The position numbers and the translations under genes are program-made. A stretch of DNA of 64,000 nt. Origin: Roseiarcus sp963742305 (lineage in GTDB: Bacteria; Pseudomonadota; Alphaproteobacteria; Rhizobiales; Beijerinckiaceae). Under the pieces are notes generated by a model that was not told the DNA's origin, made no database searches, and saw only the letters and a list, made by a program, of their open reading frames with translations. Location: the NCBI GenBank assembly GCA_963742305.1, contig CAVULN010000053.1, positions 1 to 64,000 of the forward strand, in the 5' to 3' direction. Position 1 is the stretch's first letter; the number at the start of each line of letters is the position of its first letter. This document shows positions 43,925 through 53,897 of this stretch, in pieces.

Positions 43925-46231
43925 ATGAAGCCGACAAAATTTGGGGTAGGTCAAAGCGTCAAGCGGGTCGAGGACGTTCGGCTGGTGAGCGGGCAGGGCA
44001 ATTACGCTTCCGACGCGGTCAACAACTCCGTACTCAAGGCCGTCTTTCTGCGCAGCCCCTACGGCCACGCGAAATTCCGCATCGAGGACATCGAAGCGGC
44101 GCACGCCGCGCCTGGCGTCCGGGCTGTCTATGTCGCCAGCGATTTCGCCGACCTCGGCGGCCTGCCCTGCCTTGCTCCTGTCCCCAACGCTGACGGGTCG
44201 AAGACGCCGCTCAAGCCTTATCCGGTGATGGCGGCGGACGAAGTCCACCACGTCGGCGACATCGTCGCCATGGTGGTCGCCGATACGACATTGCAGGCTC
44301 GCGACGCCGCCGAGCTGATCGGCGTCAAATGGGACGAGCTTCCCGCCGCGATCGACATGGAAGAGGCGATCCGGCCCGAAGCGCCGCTCGTCTTCTCCGG
44401 CGCGCCCGGCAACATCGCCTACGATACCGCGATCGGCGAGAAGGAAAAGACGGACGCCGCGTTCGCGGGCGCCGCGCACAAGGTCAGCATCAAGGTCGTC
44501 AATCCGCGAGCGGTCGCCAACTATATGGAGCCGCGCTCCGCCGTCGGCGAATATGACGCGCAGTCCGGCCGGTTGACGCTCAACGCCGGGAGTCAGGGCG
44601 TCCACATCCTCCAGGGGCTCATCGCCAAAATCCTCAACATCCAGACCGAAAACCTGCGTGTCGTCACTCAGGACGTGGGCGGCGGCTTCGGCACCAAAAA
44701 CATGCTCTATCGCGAATATCCGCTCGTTCTCGAGGCGGCGAGGCGGCTCGGGCGTTCGGTCGGCTGGCTCGCCGACCGCAGCGAGCATTTCGTCGGCGAC
44801 GCGCAGGGCCGCGACAACGTGACGACGGCCGAAATGGCGCTTGATGCCGGGGGCCGGTTTCTGGCGCTCAAGGTCGACATCCTCGGCAATCTCGGCGCGT
44901 ATCTCTCGATGTTCGCGCCCTACATTCCCTGGCTCGGCGGCTCGATGGCGACTGGTTCGTACCACATCGACGCGCTCTACGCGCGCGTCCGTGGAATCTA
45001 CACCCACACGGTTCCCGTCGACGCCTATCGCGGCGCGGGGCGGCCGGAGGCCGCCTATCTGCTCGAGCGCCTGGTCGACGCTTGCGCGCGCAAGCTCGGC
45101 GTGGCGCCCGAAGAATTGCGCGCGCTGAATTTCGTCAAGCCGGAGCAGATGCCCTATCACACCCACACCGACCGCCACTACGATGTCGGCGAGTTCGAGA
45201 GCGCGATGCGCGCGTGCCTCGAGAAGGCGGATCGCGCCGGATTCGCGCGGCGGCTCAAGGACGCCGAGGCGCGGGGCAAGATCCGCGGCTTCGGCTTTGC
45301 GAGCTATATCGAATGCACCGCCTGGGGAGAGGGCGAGGAAGGCTCGGTCAAACTCGAGCGGAACGGCGACTTCACCGTGCTGATCGGCACACAGTCCACC
45401 GGGCAGGGCCACGAGACCGCCTATGCGCAGACCGTCGCCCAGCATCTCGACGTGCCGATCGAGCGCGTCAAGGTCGTGCAGGGCGACACCGACCGGATCC
45501 CGACCGGCAACGGGACCGGCGGCTCGCGATCGATCCCGATCGGCGCGGTGATGGTCAATCGCGCCTCGCAAACCCTGGCGGCTTCGCTGAAGGAGCTTGC
45601 GGCCGACAAGCTCGAAGCCGCGGTCGCCGACCTCGAGATCTCAGACGGCAAGGTCCGCATCGCCGGCACCGATCGGGCGATCTCCTACCCCGAGATCGCG
45701 GCGCTTCCCGCTGCGACCGAGGCGAAGCTGACGGCGACCGACTCGTTTACGCCGCCGCACGCCACCTATCCGAACGGCACCCACGCCTGCGAAGTCGAGA
45801 TCGACCCGGACACGGGAGAGACGGCCATCGTCCGCTATACCGTCGTCGACGACTTCGGCTTCACCCTGAACCCGCTGCTGCTTGCCGGGCAGGTCCACGG
45901 CGGGATCGCGCAGGGCGCGGGCCAGGCGCTGATGGAGCGGGCCGTGTTCGATCGCGAGGGTCAGTTGCTGACTGCGAGTTTCCTCGACTATTGCATGCCC
46001 CGCGCCGACAATTTGCCGTCGTTTGACTTCGAGACGCGCAATGTCCCTTCGACGACCAATCCGATGGGCCTCAAGGGCGCGGGCGAGGCCGGGTCGATCG
46101 GATCGACGCCTGCGGTCATGAACGCGGTCGCCGATGCGCTTTGGCGCGCCTATCGCATCGAGAACATCGACATGCCGGCGACCCCGTTCGCCGTGTACGG
46201 CGCGATCAAGCGCTCGCGCGCTCACGCCTAG
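43925..46231 (+). CDS. Molybdenum hydroxylase large subunit (CoxL form II/aldehyde oxidoreductase-like)
   Basis: 768 residues of the xanthine dehydrogenase/CO dehydrogenase large-subunit family, which holds the molybdopterin cytosine dinucleotide cofactor. Motifs: RVEDVRLVSGQGNYASD near the start, VTQDVGGGFGTKNMLYREYP near 250, the active-site loop VDAYRGAGRPEAAYLLERL near 360 (AYRGAGR marks form II, not true CO dehydrogenase with AYxCSFR), GTQSTGQGHETAYAQ near 480, and LKGAGEAGS with the catalytic Glu near 720. No FAD or iron-sulfur subunit gene is adjacent. The substrate is probably an aldehyde or N-heterocycle; undetermined. Confidence 0.9.
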   Translation: MKPTKFGVGQSVKRVEDVRLVSGQGNYASDAVNNSVLKAVFLRSPYGHAKFRIEDIEAAHAAPGVRAVYVASDFADLGGLPCLAPVPNADGSKTPLKPYPVMAADEVHHVGDIVAMVVADTTLQARDAAELIGVKWDELPAAIDMEEAIRPEAPLVFSGAPGNIAYDTAIGEKEKTDAAFAGAAHKVSIKVVNPRAVANYMEPRSAVGEYDAQSGRLTLNAGSQGVHILQGLIAKILNIQTENLRVVTQDVGGGFGTKNMLYREYPLVLEAARRLGRSVGWLADRSEHFVGDAQGRDNVTTAEMALDAGGRFLALKVDILGNLGAYLSMFAPYIPWLGGSMATGSYHIDALYARVRGIYTHTVPVDAYRGAGRPEAAYLLERLVDACARKLGVAPEELRALNFVKPEQMPYHTHTDRHYDVGEFESAMRACLEKADRAGFARRLKDAEARGKIRGFGFASYIECTAWGEGEEGSVKLERNGDFTVLIGTQSTGQGHETAYAQTVAQHLDVPIERVKVVQGDTDRIPTGNGTGGSRSIPIGAVMVNRASQTLAASLKELAADKLEAAVADLEISDGKVRIAGTDRAISYPEIAALPAATEAKLTATDSFTPPHATYPNGTHACEVEIDPDTGETAIVRYTVVDDFGFTLNPLLLAGQVHGGIAQGAGQALMERAVFDREGQLLTASFLDYCMPRADNLPSFDFETRNVPSTTNPMGLKGAGEAGSIGSTPAVMNAVADALWRAYRIENIDMPATPFAVYGAIKRSRAHA

Positions 46232-46363
46232 GCGGGATCGCAGACGAGAGGGCCCGGTTTTTCGCTCCGGGACAGACAGACGAGGCTTTGGTTGGCGTCA
46301 GGCTGCGTGGGCTTCGGCCGCTAGCTCGAGGCGGCCACACAAAAATAAAAGAGGGAGGAGTTG

Positions 46364-47590
46364 ATGGGAGCGGAAGTAAGGCCTAATAGGCGGCAGGTCC
46401 TGGCCGGGAGCGCGGCGCTTGCCCTGACGCCGGGCGTCGCGCGCGCGCAAAGCCAGCGCCCACTCAAGATCGGCATTCTCAATGACATGTCGAGCGTTTA
46501 TGCGGACTACCAGGGCGTAGGCTCGGTCATCGCCGCGCAGCTCGCCGTGGATGACTTCTCGAAGCCTCTGGGCGTGCCGGTTGAGATCATCTCCGCCGAC
46601 CACCAGAACAAACCCGACGTCGGGGCGGCGATCGCGCGCCGATGGTTCGATTCGGACCATGTCGACGTCATCATGGACCTGCCGAATTCCGCGGTTGCGC
46701 TGGCGGTGATCGCCGTGGCGCAGGAGAAAGACAAGGCGGTCATTGGCTCGGGCGCCGGGTCCTCCGTGATGACCGGGGCCAAATGCTCGCGCAATTTTGT
46801 CCACTGGACCTACGACACCTACGCCTTGGGAACGGGCTTAGGCAAAGCCCTGACCGAGGCTGGGGGGAAGCGCTGGTTCTTCATCAGCGCCGATTACGCG
46901 TTCGGCAAGGACCTCGAAGCCAACTGCGCCGCCGCAGTTCAGGCCGCAGGCGGCGAAGTGGTGGGGTCGGTGAGGCATCCGCTCAATACGTCCGACTTCT
47001 CGTCCTTCATTCTGCAGGCGCAGAATTCGGGCGCCGACACCGTCGGCCTCGCCAATGCGGGCGGAGACCTCAACAACTGCATCAAGCAGGCGCATGAGTT
47101 CGGAGTTGGCGCGAAGCAGCGCCTCGCCGGCCTCATCCTCAATGTGACGAACATTCCCTCGCTCGGTCTCGACATCGTCGACGGCGCGACGATCTGCACC
47201 GGCTTTTATTGGGACGCGAATGAGGGAACCCGGGCTTTCGCCAAGCGCTTCCAGGCGGTTCATCCCAAGAAGATGATGCCCAACGACATGCACGCGGGCA
47301 TGTATGCGGGGACGGAACATCTGATGAAAGCGATGGCTGTGACCAAGAGCGCCGACGACGGGGTCAAGCTCGTGGACGCGATGAAGGCGATCCCGACCGA
47401 CGATCCGCTGTTCGGCAAGGGGATTATCCGCGTCGACGGGCGCAAGCTCCATCCGATGTATCTCTATAAGGCCAAAACGCCCGCCCAGTCGAAGTATGAC
47501 TGGGACTATTTCGAGCTGGTCTCGACGATCAAGCCCGAGGACGCCTTTCGCCCTTTGGACAAGGGCGGTTGTCCGTTCGTCAAGGCGTGA
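46364..47590 (+). CDS. Branched-chain amino acid/urea-type ABC substrate-binding protein, Tat-exported
   Basis: About 408 residues. A twin-arginine signal (NRRQVLAGSAALALTPGVARA) is followed by a Leu/Ile/Val-type binding fold: KIGILNDMSSVYADYQG, ADHQNKPDVGAAIARRWFD, WTYDTYALGTGLGKAL, FISADYAFGKDLE, FILQAQNSGADTVGLANAGG. AGGGAGG lies five bases before the ATG. It is 132 bases after the hydroxylase gene in the same direction and may be co-transcribed, perhaps sensing or importing its substrate. No permease or ATPase is nearby, so it is an orphan binding protein. Confidence 0.87.
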   Translation: MGAEVRPNRRQVLAGSAALALTPGVARAQSQRPLKIGILNDMSSVYADYQGVGSVIAAQLAVDDFSKPLGVPVEIISADHQNKPDVGAAIARRWFDSDHVDVIMDLPNSAVALAVIAVAQEKDKAVIGSGAGSSVMTGAKCSRNFVHWTYDTYALGTGLGKALTEAGGKRWFFISADYAFGKDLEANCAAAVQAAGGEVVGSVRHPLNTSDFSSFILQAQNSGADTVGLANAGGDLNNCIKQAHEFGVGAKQRLAGLILNVTNIPSLGLDIVDGATICTGFYWDANEGTRAFAKRFQAVHPKKMMPNDMHAGMYAGTEHLMKAMAVTKSADDGVKLVDAMKAIPTDDPLFGKGIIRVDGRKLHPMYLYKAKTPAQSKYDWDYFELVSTIKPEDAFRPLDKGGCPFVKA

Positions 47591-47773
47591 AGGCGACCTT
47601 GCGGGCTTTGTGCGCTCAGGCCGGGCTGCAAGCGACCAAACCTGCGCGGAGGAGGTGACAACTGTTGAGATCGTTTGCCTGCGTGGAAGCCCGTCCGACC
47701 GTCAACCTTGCGGCCGCCCGCCCGCGCCCTAACTAGGGCTCGACGCACGGCGGCGGCGTCCCAGAGCACCGAC

Positions 47774-48757
47774 ATGTTGCAATCTCTTCTGGCCGAAAAC
47801 CGTCCGCTGCTGGCGGACGGCGCGACCGGCACCAATCTTTTCGCCATGGGGCTAACCTCCGGCGACGCCCCGGAGCTTTGGAACGCCGAGCATCCCGAGC
47901 GGATCGAGAGCCTGCACCGGGCTTTCGTGGATGCGGGGTCCGACATCATTTTGACCAACAGCTTCGGCGCCAACCGGCGCCGTCTGATGCTCCACAAGCT
48001 CGAGGCCCGGACCCGCGAATTCAATCGCCTCGCCGCCCGGAACGCGCGCGCGGTCGCCGACGCTGCGGGGAGGCCGGTCGTCGTCGCCGGATCGGTCGGA
48101 CCAACCGGCGACCTCCTCGCTCCGCTCGGGCCGTTGAGCGAAGATGAGGCCGTCGACGTCTTTGTCGAGCAGATCGAGGGTTTGCGGGAGGGCGGCGCCG
48201 ACGTGGCCTGGATCGAGACCATGTCCGCGCCGGAGGAAATGCGGGCGGCGGCGCGGGCGGCGGGCAGATGCGGCATGCCCTACACGGTCACCGCGAGCTT
48301 CGACACCGCGGGGCGCACGATGATGGGCCTCGCGCCCCTGGCCTTCAGCGATCTCGTGGAGGGCTTCGATCCGGCGCCGATCGCCTATGGCGCGAATTGC
48401 GGCGTCGGCGCATCCGACCTTCTGGTCGCGATCCTCGGGATGAGCCAGGGTGCGGCGCTGATCGCCAAGGCCAACGCCGGCGTGCCGCAATGGCATGGCG
48501 CGGAAATCCATTATTCCGGATCGCCCGAGTTGATGGAGGTCTACGCCGGGCTCGCGGTCGATTGCGGGGCGCGCATCGTCGGCGGCTGCTGCGGCAATAC
48601 GCCGGCGCATATCAAGGCGATGCGCCACGGCCTCGACGCCCGCAAGCATCGGCCCCGTCCGGATCGCGAGGCGATCGTCGCCGCGCTCGGCCCGCTCGTC
48701 GCACCGCCCGTGGCCGAGACCGGCGCCGCCCGATCGCGCCGGCGGGAGCGGACATGA
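47774..48757 (+). CDS. Homocysteine S-methyltransferase family protein (betaine-homocysteine type)
   Basis: 327 residues, pterin-independent methyltransferase fold. Start RPLLADGATGTNLFAMGL, then GSDIILTNSFGANRRRL near 57, GSVGPTGDLL near 107, WIETMSAPEE, YGANCGVGASDLL near 205 with one zinc Cys, and the C-terminal zinc motif IVGGCCGNTPAHIKAM near 285. It would transfer a methyl group (betaine or S-methylmethionine) to homocysteine. Start ATG 47774; a longer frame from 47675 is low complexity. Its stop overlaps rluD as ATGA. Confidence 0.88.
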   Translation: MLQSLLAENRPLLADGATGTNLFAMGLTSGDAPELWNAEHPERIESLHRAFVDAGSDIILTNSFGANRRRLMLHKLEARTREFNRLAARNARAVADAAGRPVVVAGSVGPTGDLLAPLGPLSEDEAVDVFVEQIEGLREGGADVAWIETMSAPEEMRAAARAAGRCGMPYTVTASFDTAGRTMMGLAPLAFSDLVEGFDPAPIAYGANCGVGASDLLVAILGMSQGAALIAKANAGVPQWHGAEIHYSGSPELMEVYAGLAVDCGARIVGGCCGNTPAHIKAMRHGLDARKHRPRPDREAIVAALGPLVAPPVAETGAARSRRRERT

Positions 48758-49851
48758 ATTCAAGGGCCAAGCAGCACGCCTGGCGCCGCCCGGACGAGAA
48801 CGTGGCGGAACAGGCGCAGGTCGTCGAGATCCCACCGTTCGTTCCGCTCGTCGCCCCCGAAGGGCTTCAGATTTTCGACGTCGGCGTCGAGGACGCGGGC
48901 GAGCGGCTCGACCGCTTCCTGGGGCAAGCGGCGGCCGCGCGGCGGATGGCGCTCTCGCGCACCCGGCTGAAAGTCCTGATCGAGGCCGGCGAGGTGAGGG
49001 TCGACGGAAATCTCGTGCGCGATCCTTCGACCAGGGTCGGCGCCGGCGCGCGGATCGCCTTCGAGGCCCCGCCCCCGGAGGACTCGCCCCTCGCTGGGGA
49101 GGACCTGCCCCTTCAGGTGGTTTACGAGGATGAGCATCTGATCGTGATCGACAAGCCGGCCGGGCTCGTCGTCCATCCGGCGCCCGGACACCCGGCTCAC
49201 ACCCTGGTCAACGCGCTGATCCGTCATTGCGGGGCGAGCCTTTCGGGCGTCGGCGGGGTCAAACGGCCCGGAATCGTCCACCGGCTCGACAAGGACACGT
49301 CCGGGCTTCTGGTCGCGGCCAAGACCGACGCGGCGCACCGGGGCCTGGCGGAACTCTTCGCCGATCATGGCCGTTCGGGCTCCCTGAAGCGCGAATATCT
49401 CGCCCTCGTCTGGGGCGGATTCGACGCGGCTGCCGGAAGGGTTGACGGGCCGATCGGCCGGGATCCGCGCCATCGGGAAAAGATGGCGGTCCTGAGCGGG
49501 GAGCGCGGGCGCCACGCCACGACCGTTTGGCGGCTCGAGGAAACCTTGGGTCCGGCAAGCCTGGTGACCTGCCGGCTGGCGACCGGACGGACCCATCAGA
49601 TTCGGGTCCACATGGCCTCGACCGGTCATCCGCTACTGGGCGATTCGGTCTATGGATCGGGGTTCAAGACCAAGGCGGCGCGGCTTGGCGAACCGGCCAA
49701 AGCCGCGCTCGTCGCCCTCGGGCGGCAGGCTTTGCACGCCTCTCTCTTGGGTTTCGAGCATCCGGCTACCGGCCAGGAGCTTCGCTTCGAGAGCCGTCCG
49801 CCGAAGGATTTCGCGAGACTGCTCAAAGCATTGCGGGCGGGCGCCCGGTAA
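48754..49851 (+). CDS. rluD: 23S rRNA pseudouridine synthase, RluD type
   Basis: 365 residues: an S4 RNA-binding domain (ERLDRFLGQ, SRTRLKVLIEAGEVRVDGN, residues 50-95) then the RluA-family catalytic domain with VIDKPAGLVVHPAPGHPAHTLVNAL and the catalytic Asp in GIVHRLDKDTSGLLVAAKT near 180, KREYLALVWG, and GRTHQIRVHMASTGHPLLGD. It would modify helix 69 of 23S rRNA. The order rluD then rpoH is conserved in many alphaproteobacteria. Confidence 0.92.
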   Translation: MNSRAKQHAWRRPDENVAEQAQVVEIPPFVPLVAPEGLQIFDVGVEDAGERLDRFLGQAAAARRMALSRTRLKVLIEAGEVRVDGNLVRDPSTRVGAGARIAFEAPPPEDSPLAGEDLPLQVVYEDEHLIVIDKPAGLVVHPAPGHPAHTLVNALIRHCGASLSGVGGVKRPGIVHRLDKDTSGLLVAAKTDAAHRGLAELFADHGRSGSLKREYLALVWGGFDAAAGRVDGPIGRDPRHREKMAVLSGERGRHATTVWRLEETLGPASLVTCRLATGRTHQIRVHMASTGHPLLGDSVYGSGFKTKAARLGEPAKAALVALGRQALHASLLGFEHPATGQELRFESRPPKDFARLLKALRAGAR

Positions 49852-50015
49852 AGCGCGACTGGCCGGTCGAGCGAAGGTGAACGGGATTTCATCCGCGCTC
49901 CATCTTCGTCCGAGGCCCCGGCCCTTTTTCGGCCACGCTTGCCTCCACACTAGCGGATCAAAGCGGCGGAGGCCGCCGGAGGAGGGCGTCCGCCCGGCTC
50001 CGACTGGAGGACTTC

Positions 50016-50921
50016 ATGGCCGCGTCGCTTCCCGTCATTGCGGGCGAATCGGGACTTGCCCGCTACCTGCAGGAGATCAAGCGGTTTCCGATGCTGGAGC
50101 CGCAGGAGGAATACATGCTCGCCAAGCGCTGGCGCGAGCATGGGGACCGTGAGGCGGCGCACAAGCTGGTGACTTCGCATTTGCGGCTCGTGGCCAAGAT
50201 CGCCATGGGCTATCGGGGCTATGGCCTGCCGATCGGGGAAGTGATTTCCGAGGGCAATGTCGGCCTCATGCAGGCGGTCAAGCGTTTCGAGCCGGACAAG
50301 GGCTTCAAGCTCGCGACTTACGCGATGTGGTGGATTCGCGCCTCGATCCAGGAATACATCCTGCGCTCGTGGTCGCTGGTGAAGATGGGCACGACCGCGA
50401 GCCAGAAGAAGCTGTTCTTCAACCTGCGCAAGGCCAAGAGCCGGATCTCGGCGCTCGACGAGGGCGACCTGCGCGACGACCAGGTCGAGACGATCTCGAA
50501 GCGGCTCGGCGTCGGCAAGCAGGACGTCATCGACATGAACCGCCGCCTCGGCGGCGACGCCTCGCTCAATGCGCCGCTCCGGGAAGGGGGCGAGGGCGAG
50601 TGGCAGGACTGGCTCGTCGACGACAGCCCCGACCAGGAATCGCTGCTCGCCGAGCGTGAGGAATCAGACGCGCGCCTGCACGCGCTCCGGAGCGCCCTTA
50701 CCGTGCTCAATCCGCGTGAGCGGCGGATCTTCGAGGCCCGCAGGCTCGCCGACGAGCCGATCACGCTCGAGGAGCTGTCGGCCGAATTCGGCGTCTCGCG
50801 CGAGCGCGTGCGGCAAATCGAGGTCAGGGCTTTCGAGAAGGTGCAGGCGGCGGTCAAGACTGGCGTCGCCAAGGCGCAGGCGCCGAAAAGCCGCCCGCCG
50901 GCCGCGCTGCCGGCGCGGTGA
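50016..50921 (+). CDS. rpoH: Heat-shock sigma factor sigma-32
   Basis: 301 residues. Region 1.2/2: ARYLQEIKRFPMLEPQEEY, LVTSHLRLVAKIAMGYRGYG, AVKRFEPDKGFKLATYAMWWIRASIQEYI; the RpoH box QKKLFFNLRKAK near 130; region 4 EPITLEELSAEFGVSRERVRQIEVRAFEKVQ. It directs RNA polymerase to heat-shock promoters. It follows rluD after about 165 bases; alphaproteobacteria often have more than one rpoH, and this one cannot be numbered here. Confidence 0.96.
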   Translation: MAASLPVIAGESGLARYLQEIKRFPMLEPQEEYMLAKRWREHGDREAAHKLVTSHLRLVAKIAMGYRGYGLPIGEVISEGNVGLMQAVKRFEPDKGFKLATYAMWWIRASIQEYILRSWSLVKMGTTASQKKLFFNLRKAKSRISALDEGDLRDDQVETISKRLGVGKQDVIDMNRRLGGDASLNAPLREGGEGEWQDWLVDDSPDQESLLAEREESDARLHALRSALTVLNPRERRIFEARRLADEPITLEELSAEFGVSRERVRQIEVRAFEKVQAAVKTGVAKAQAPKSRPPAALPAR

Positions 50922-51045
50922 GGCGCGCGGCTGACGGGTCGGGGCCGGCCGTCGCCTCGCGCGGAATTTGTCGCGCGGCGGCGAGGAATTTGAAATAGGC
51001 TCTGCGTACACTCGGATTGTCCCGCTGAACCGAACGAGCCGTCCA

Positions 51046-52524
51046 ATGATCTCCATCCGATTCCGCGCGGGCCGATCCCGCCGTCGCCTTGCGCCCGCGT
51101 TTCTGGCCGCCGCGGCTTTGTGGGCTTTTCCGGCCCTTGCCGGCGACAGGCCGGCCACCCCGGAAGGGGCGGAGGCGCTGAAAGCCCTGATCGCCAGATA
51201 TCTGCCGGGCGCCCAGGCCGGCGACCATCCGCTCGTGACCGTGACGCCCGAGGGCTCTCACTACCTGATCTCGGCCGATCTGAGCGCGCTCAACGCGGTC
51301 CTCGGGAACGCCGGCGTTTCCTATGATCCGGCCGCGATCGTCTACCAGGCGATCGAGCAGGACGACGGCAAGTGGCGCCTGGCGCTGGACTCGCTTCCCC
51401 GCATCGCCTTCCATTCCAAGGAGGGCGCCGGCAGCCTGGATCTCGCCAATTTCCACGCGGCGGCGCTGATCGACCCGGCGATCGCCTGGCTTCTCTCCGG
51501 CTCGGCGAACATGGACAAGGGGTCCCTCCAGCTTCGGAACGCGAAACTCGAGCAGCAGATCGACTTCGGCCCGGTCCAGGAGACCGTCGCGACCAATGTG
51601 GCCGCCGACGGCTCGGTCTCGACGCAGGTCAAGGAGGAGATCGCCGACATCGCTTTCAAGGCGGCCGGAACCGGCGAAAGCGACGCTCCGGTCAATATCA
51701 GCGCGAGGGTGGAGAAGGCGCTGGTCAGTCTCGGCGTCGACGGCTTCAAGAGCCGCAAGGCGTTCGACCTCTGGGCCCTCATCGCGGCTCATCCCACGCG
51801 CGCCGACCTCGCCGCTCACGAGGGGGAACTCAAGGGTCTGCTCAAGGATCTCGCGGCGCCCGGCCTTAAGCTCGAGGAGGGGCTCGAGGCGCGGAAGACC
51901 GTGGTTACCGCCTCCCTCGGCCCGGTCGCGCTCGCGGACCTCAAGTATCGGATCGGCCTCGCCAACGTGGGGCCGCAGAGTTCGCTCAACCTCAGCCTTT
52001 CCGCCGAGGGGCTGAGCCTGCCGGTGGGGCTCGCGCCGCCCAACGCAGGCGCGCTCACGCCCTCCAAGATCGACGTTCAGGCGACGCTCAAGGGCGTCGA
52101 CGTCGCGGCCGCGGCGAACGCGTGGATCTCCGGCCTCAGCCTTCAGGGCGACGGCCCGATCCTCTCCGAGGACAGCGCCGACAAGGTCGAGGCCGCCCTG
52201 CTCAGCTCCGGACCGATCCGGGTCGAGTTCGCCCCCTCGCATGTCGTTGCGCCCGCGCTCGACGCCGACTTCGCCGGCGTCGTCCATCTCGACCGCGACA
52301 AGCCGACCGCGGCGATAACGGTCCACATGCGCGGGTTCGACACGACGATGGCGGCGGTCAAGGCGCTCGGTCCCGACATCGGGGCCAAGGCGCTGCCCGG
52401 CCTCGCGCTGGCCAAGGGCCTCGGCAAGATCGAGAGCGACGGGAGCCTGAGCTGGCTGGTCGAACTCGGCGCCGACCGGTCGATCAAGGTCAACGGGATC
52501 CCGTTCGGCAAGGCGCCAGACTGA
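51046..52524 (+). CDS. Conserved periplasmic protein of unknown function
   Basis: About 492 residues with a signal peptide (basic SIRFRAGRSRRRL, hydrophobic APAFLAAAALWAFPALA, cleavage before GDRPAT). The mature protein has repeated segments of the same type (AEGLSLPVGLAPPNAGALTPSKIDVQ) suggesting large beta-sheet domains, loosely like DUF2125 proteins of alphaproteobacteria, which I cannot confirm. The last residues (VELGADRSIKVNGIPFGKAPD) suggest a compact end. It follows rpoH after 125 bases. Confidence 0.7.
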   Translation: MISIRFRAGRSRRRLAPAFLAAAALWAFPALAGDRPATPEGAEALKALIARYLPGAQAGDHPLVTVTPEGSHYLISADLSALNAVLGNAGVSYDPAAIVYQAIEQDDGKWRLALDSLPRIAFHSKEGAGSLDLANFHAAALIDPAIAWLLSGSANMDKGSLQLRNAKLEQQIDFGPVQETVATNVAADGSVSTQVKEEIADIAFKAAGTGESDAPVNISARVEKALVSLGVDGFKSRKAFDLWALIAAHPTRADLAAHEGELKGLLKDLAAPGLKLEEGLEARKTVVTASLGPVALADLKYRIGLANVGPQSSLNLSLSAEGLSLPVGLAPPNAGALTPSKIDVQATLKGVDVAAAANAWISGLSLQGDGPILSEDSADKVEAALLSSGPIRVEFAPSHVVAPALDADFAGVVHLDRDKPTAAITVHMRGFDTTMAAVKALGPDIGAKALPGLALAKGLGKIESDGSLSWLVELGADRSIKVNGIPFGKAPD

Positions 52525-52615
52525 CCGCGCCCGGCGCCTCACCAGGTGCGTCCCCGCGCAAACCGCAGCCCGAACAAGGCGTTGCGGAGACCGGAGTTTT
52601 GCCGCTCCGGACATC

Positions 52616-53812
52616 TTACCCTGCACCTCCGGACGCATGCTCCGATTGGCCTCCAGGCGTCGCCGATGGGCAACGCTCCAGCGCCGCCGAGGAGACGGCG
52701 GTCGCGAGGGCGGCAAGGGCGAGCCCCGAGGCGATCAGCGGCAATTCCGCGTAGGTCATGCCGGCGCGCAGGCCGGCGGCCCCGAGGAACGGGCCGGCGG
52801 CGATGCCCGCGTTCATGCCGGACTGCAGCAGCGTGGAGGCGAGATTGGGCGCCTCGCGCGCCGTGTCGACGATCCGCAACTGGACCGGGGCCGCGGTGAA
52901 ATAAAGCGCGAACCCCCAAACGAACATCATCGCGAGCGCCGGCGCCGGCGCCCGGAACGCGGCGAGCAGCACAAGGCTCACGGCGACGTTCGCGGCGCAG
53001 ATCGCAATGAGGGTCTTGAGCACGTTGCGGTCGGCGAAGCGTCCGCCGACCTGCATTCCAATGACGCCGCCGACGCCGAAGGCGAAGAGATAGCCAGGGA
53101 TCGCGGAAGGGACGGCGCCGGCCGTCTCCTCGAGCAGCGGCGTGATGAAGGTGAACACGCTGTGGACCGAGGCAAGGAGGAGCGCCGCGAGCATGAGCGT
53201 GAGCAGGACCTCCGGGCGCGCAAGCGCGCGGAACTCGTGCGAAACTCGTGGATCGTCGGCCTTGCCCGCGTCCGGCAGGAGGGCCGCCATCGCTGCGAGC
53301 GACACGGCGGCGATCGCCGCGACCGTCCAGAAGGTCGAGCGCCAGCCGAACGCCTGGCCGAGCGCCGTCCCCGCCGGCACGCCGAGAACGTTCGAGGCGG
53401 CGAAGCCCGACCATACCAGCGACACGGCCGCCGCGCGGCGATTCTCCGGCGCAATCCCGACCGCGACCACCGAGGCGATGGCGACGAAGGCGCCGTGGCA
53501 GAGGGAGGCCGCGATCCGCCCGGTGAGCAAGACCCCATAGTCGGGCGCAAGGGCGCAAAGCGCTTGCCCCGCCGCGAAGATGCCCATCAGCGTGAGAAGC
53601 GCCGCTTTGCGCCGCATCCGGATCGTCATCAGCGTGACCAAGGGCGAGCCGAGCGTCACGCCGAGCGCATAGGCCGTGATGAGAAGCCCGGCGGCCGGGA
53701 TGGCGACGCCGAGGCCCTGGGCGACTTCCGGCAAGAGCCCCTGGATCATCAGCTCCGAGGAGCCGATGACGAAGGTCGCGAGCGTCAGCGTGAGGAGCGG
53801 CAGAAGCGGCAT
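52616..53812 (-). CDS. Major facilitator superfamily exporter (DHA1 type)
   Basis: 398 residues with 12 predicted helices. Motifs of the drug/sugar efflux (DHA1) group: LTLATFVIGSSELMIQGLLPEVA at the start, the loop GSPLVTLMTIRMRRKAALL between helices 2 and 3, and GRIAASLCHGAFVAIASV. Related proteins export arabinose, chloramphenicol or purines; substrate unknown. Start ATG 53812 after AAGGAAGG. It is divergent from the LysR-HTH/TPR gene, which probably controls it. Confidence 0.88.
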   Translation of the reverse strand: MPLLPLLTLTLATFVIGSSELMIQGLLPEVAQGLGVAIPAAGLLITAYALGVTLGSPLVTLMTIRMRRKAALLTLMGIFAAGQALCALAPDYGVLLTGRIAASLCHGAFVAIASVVAVGIAPENRRAAAVSLVWSGFAASNVLGVPAGTALGQAFGWRSTFWTVAAIAAVSLAAMAALLPDAGKADDPRVSHEFRALARPEVLLTLMLAALLLASVHSVFTFITPLLEETAGAVPSAIPGYLFAFGVGGVIGMQVGGRFADRNVLKTLIAICAANVAVSLVLLAAFRAPAPALAMMFVWGFALYFTAAPVQLRIVDTAREAPNLASTLLQSGMNAGIAAGPFLGAAGLRAGMTYAELPLIASGLALAALATAVSSAALERCPSATPGGQSEHASGGAG

Positions 53813-53897
53813 CGCCGGGCCTTCCTTCAAATTTAAGATTCGTCGGCGCGGTTACTTGCCATTTGGACGGTCTTGTGTTCAGCTTTGACTTTAGGAG

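Noticed and set aside
43760..45571. Long minus-strand open frame extending hisB upstream across the molybdenum hydroxylase gene
   Set aside because: It is antisense to a clearly coding gene in GC-rich DNA; only the last 195 codons match HisB, which has its own normal start.
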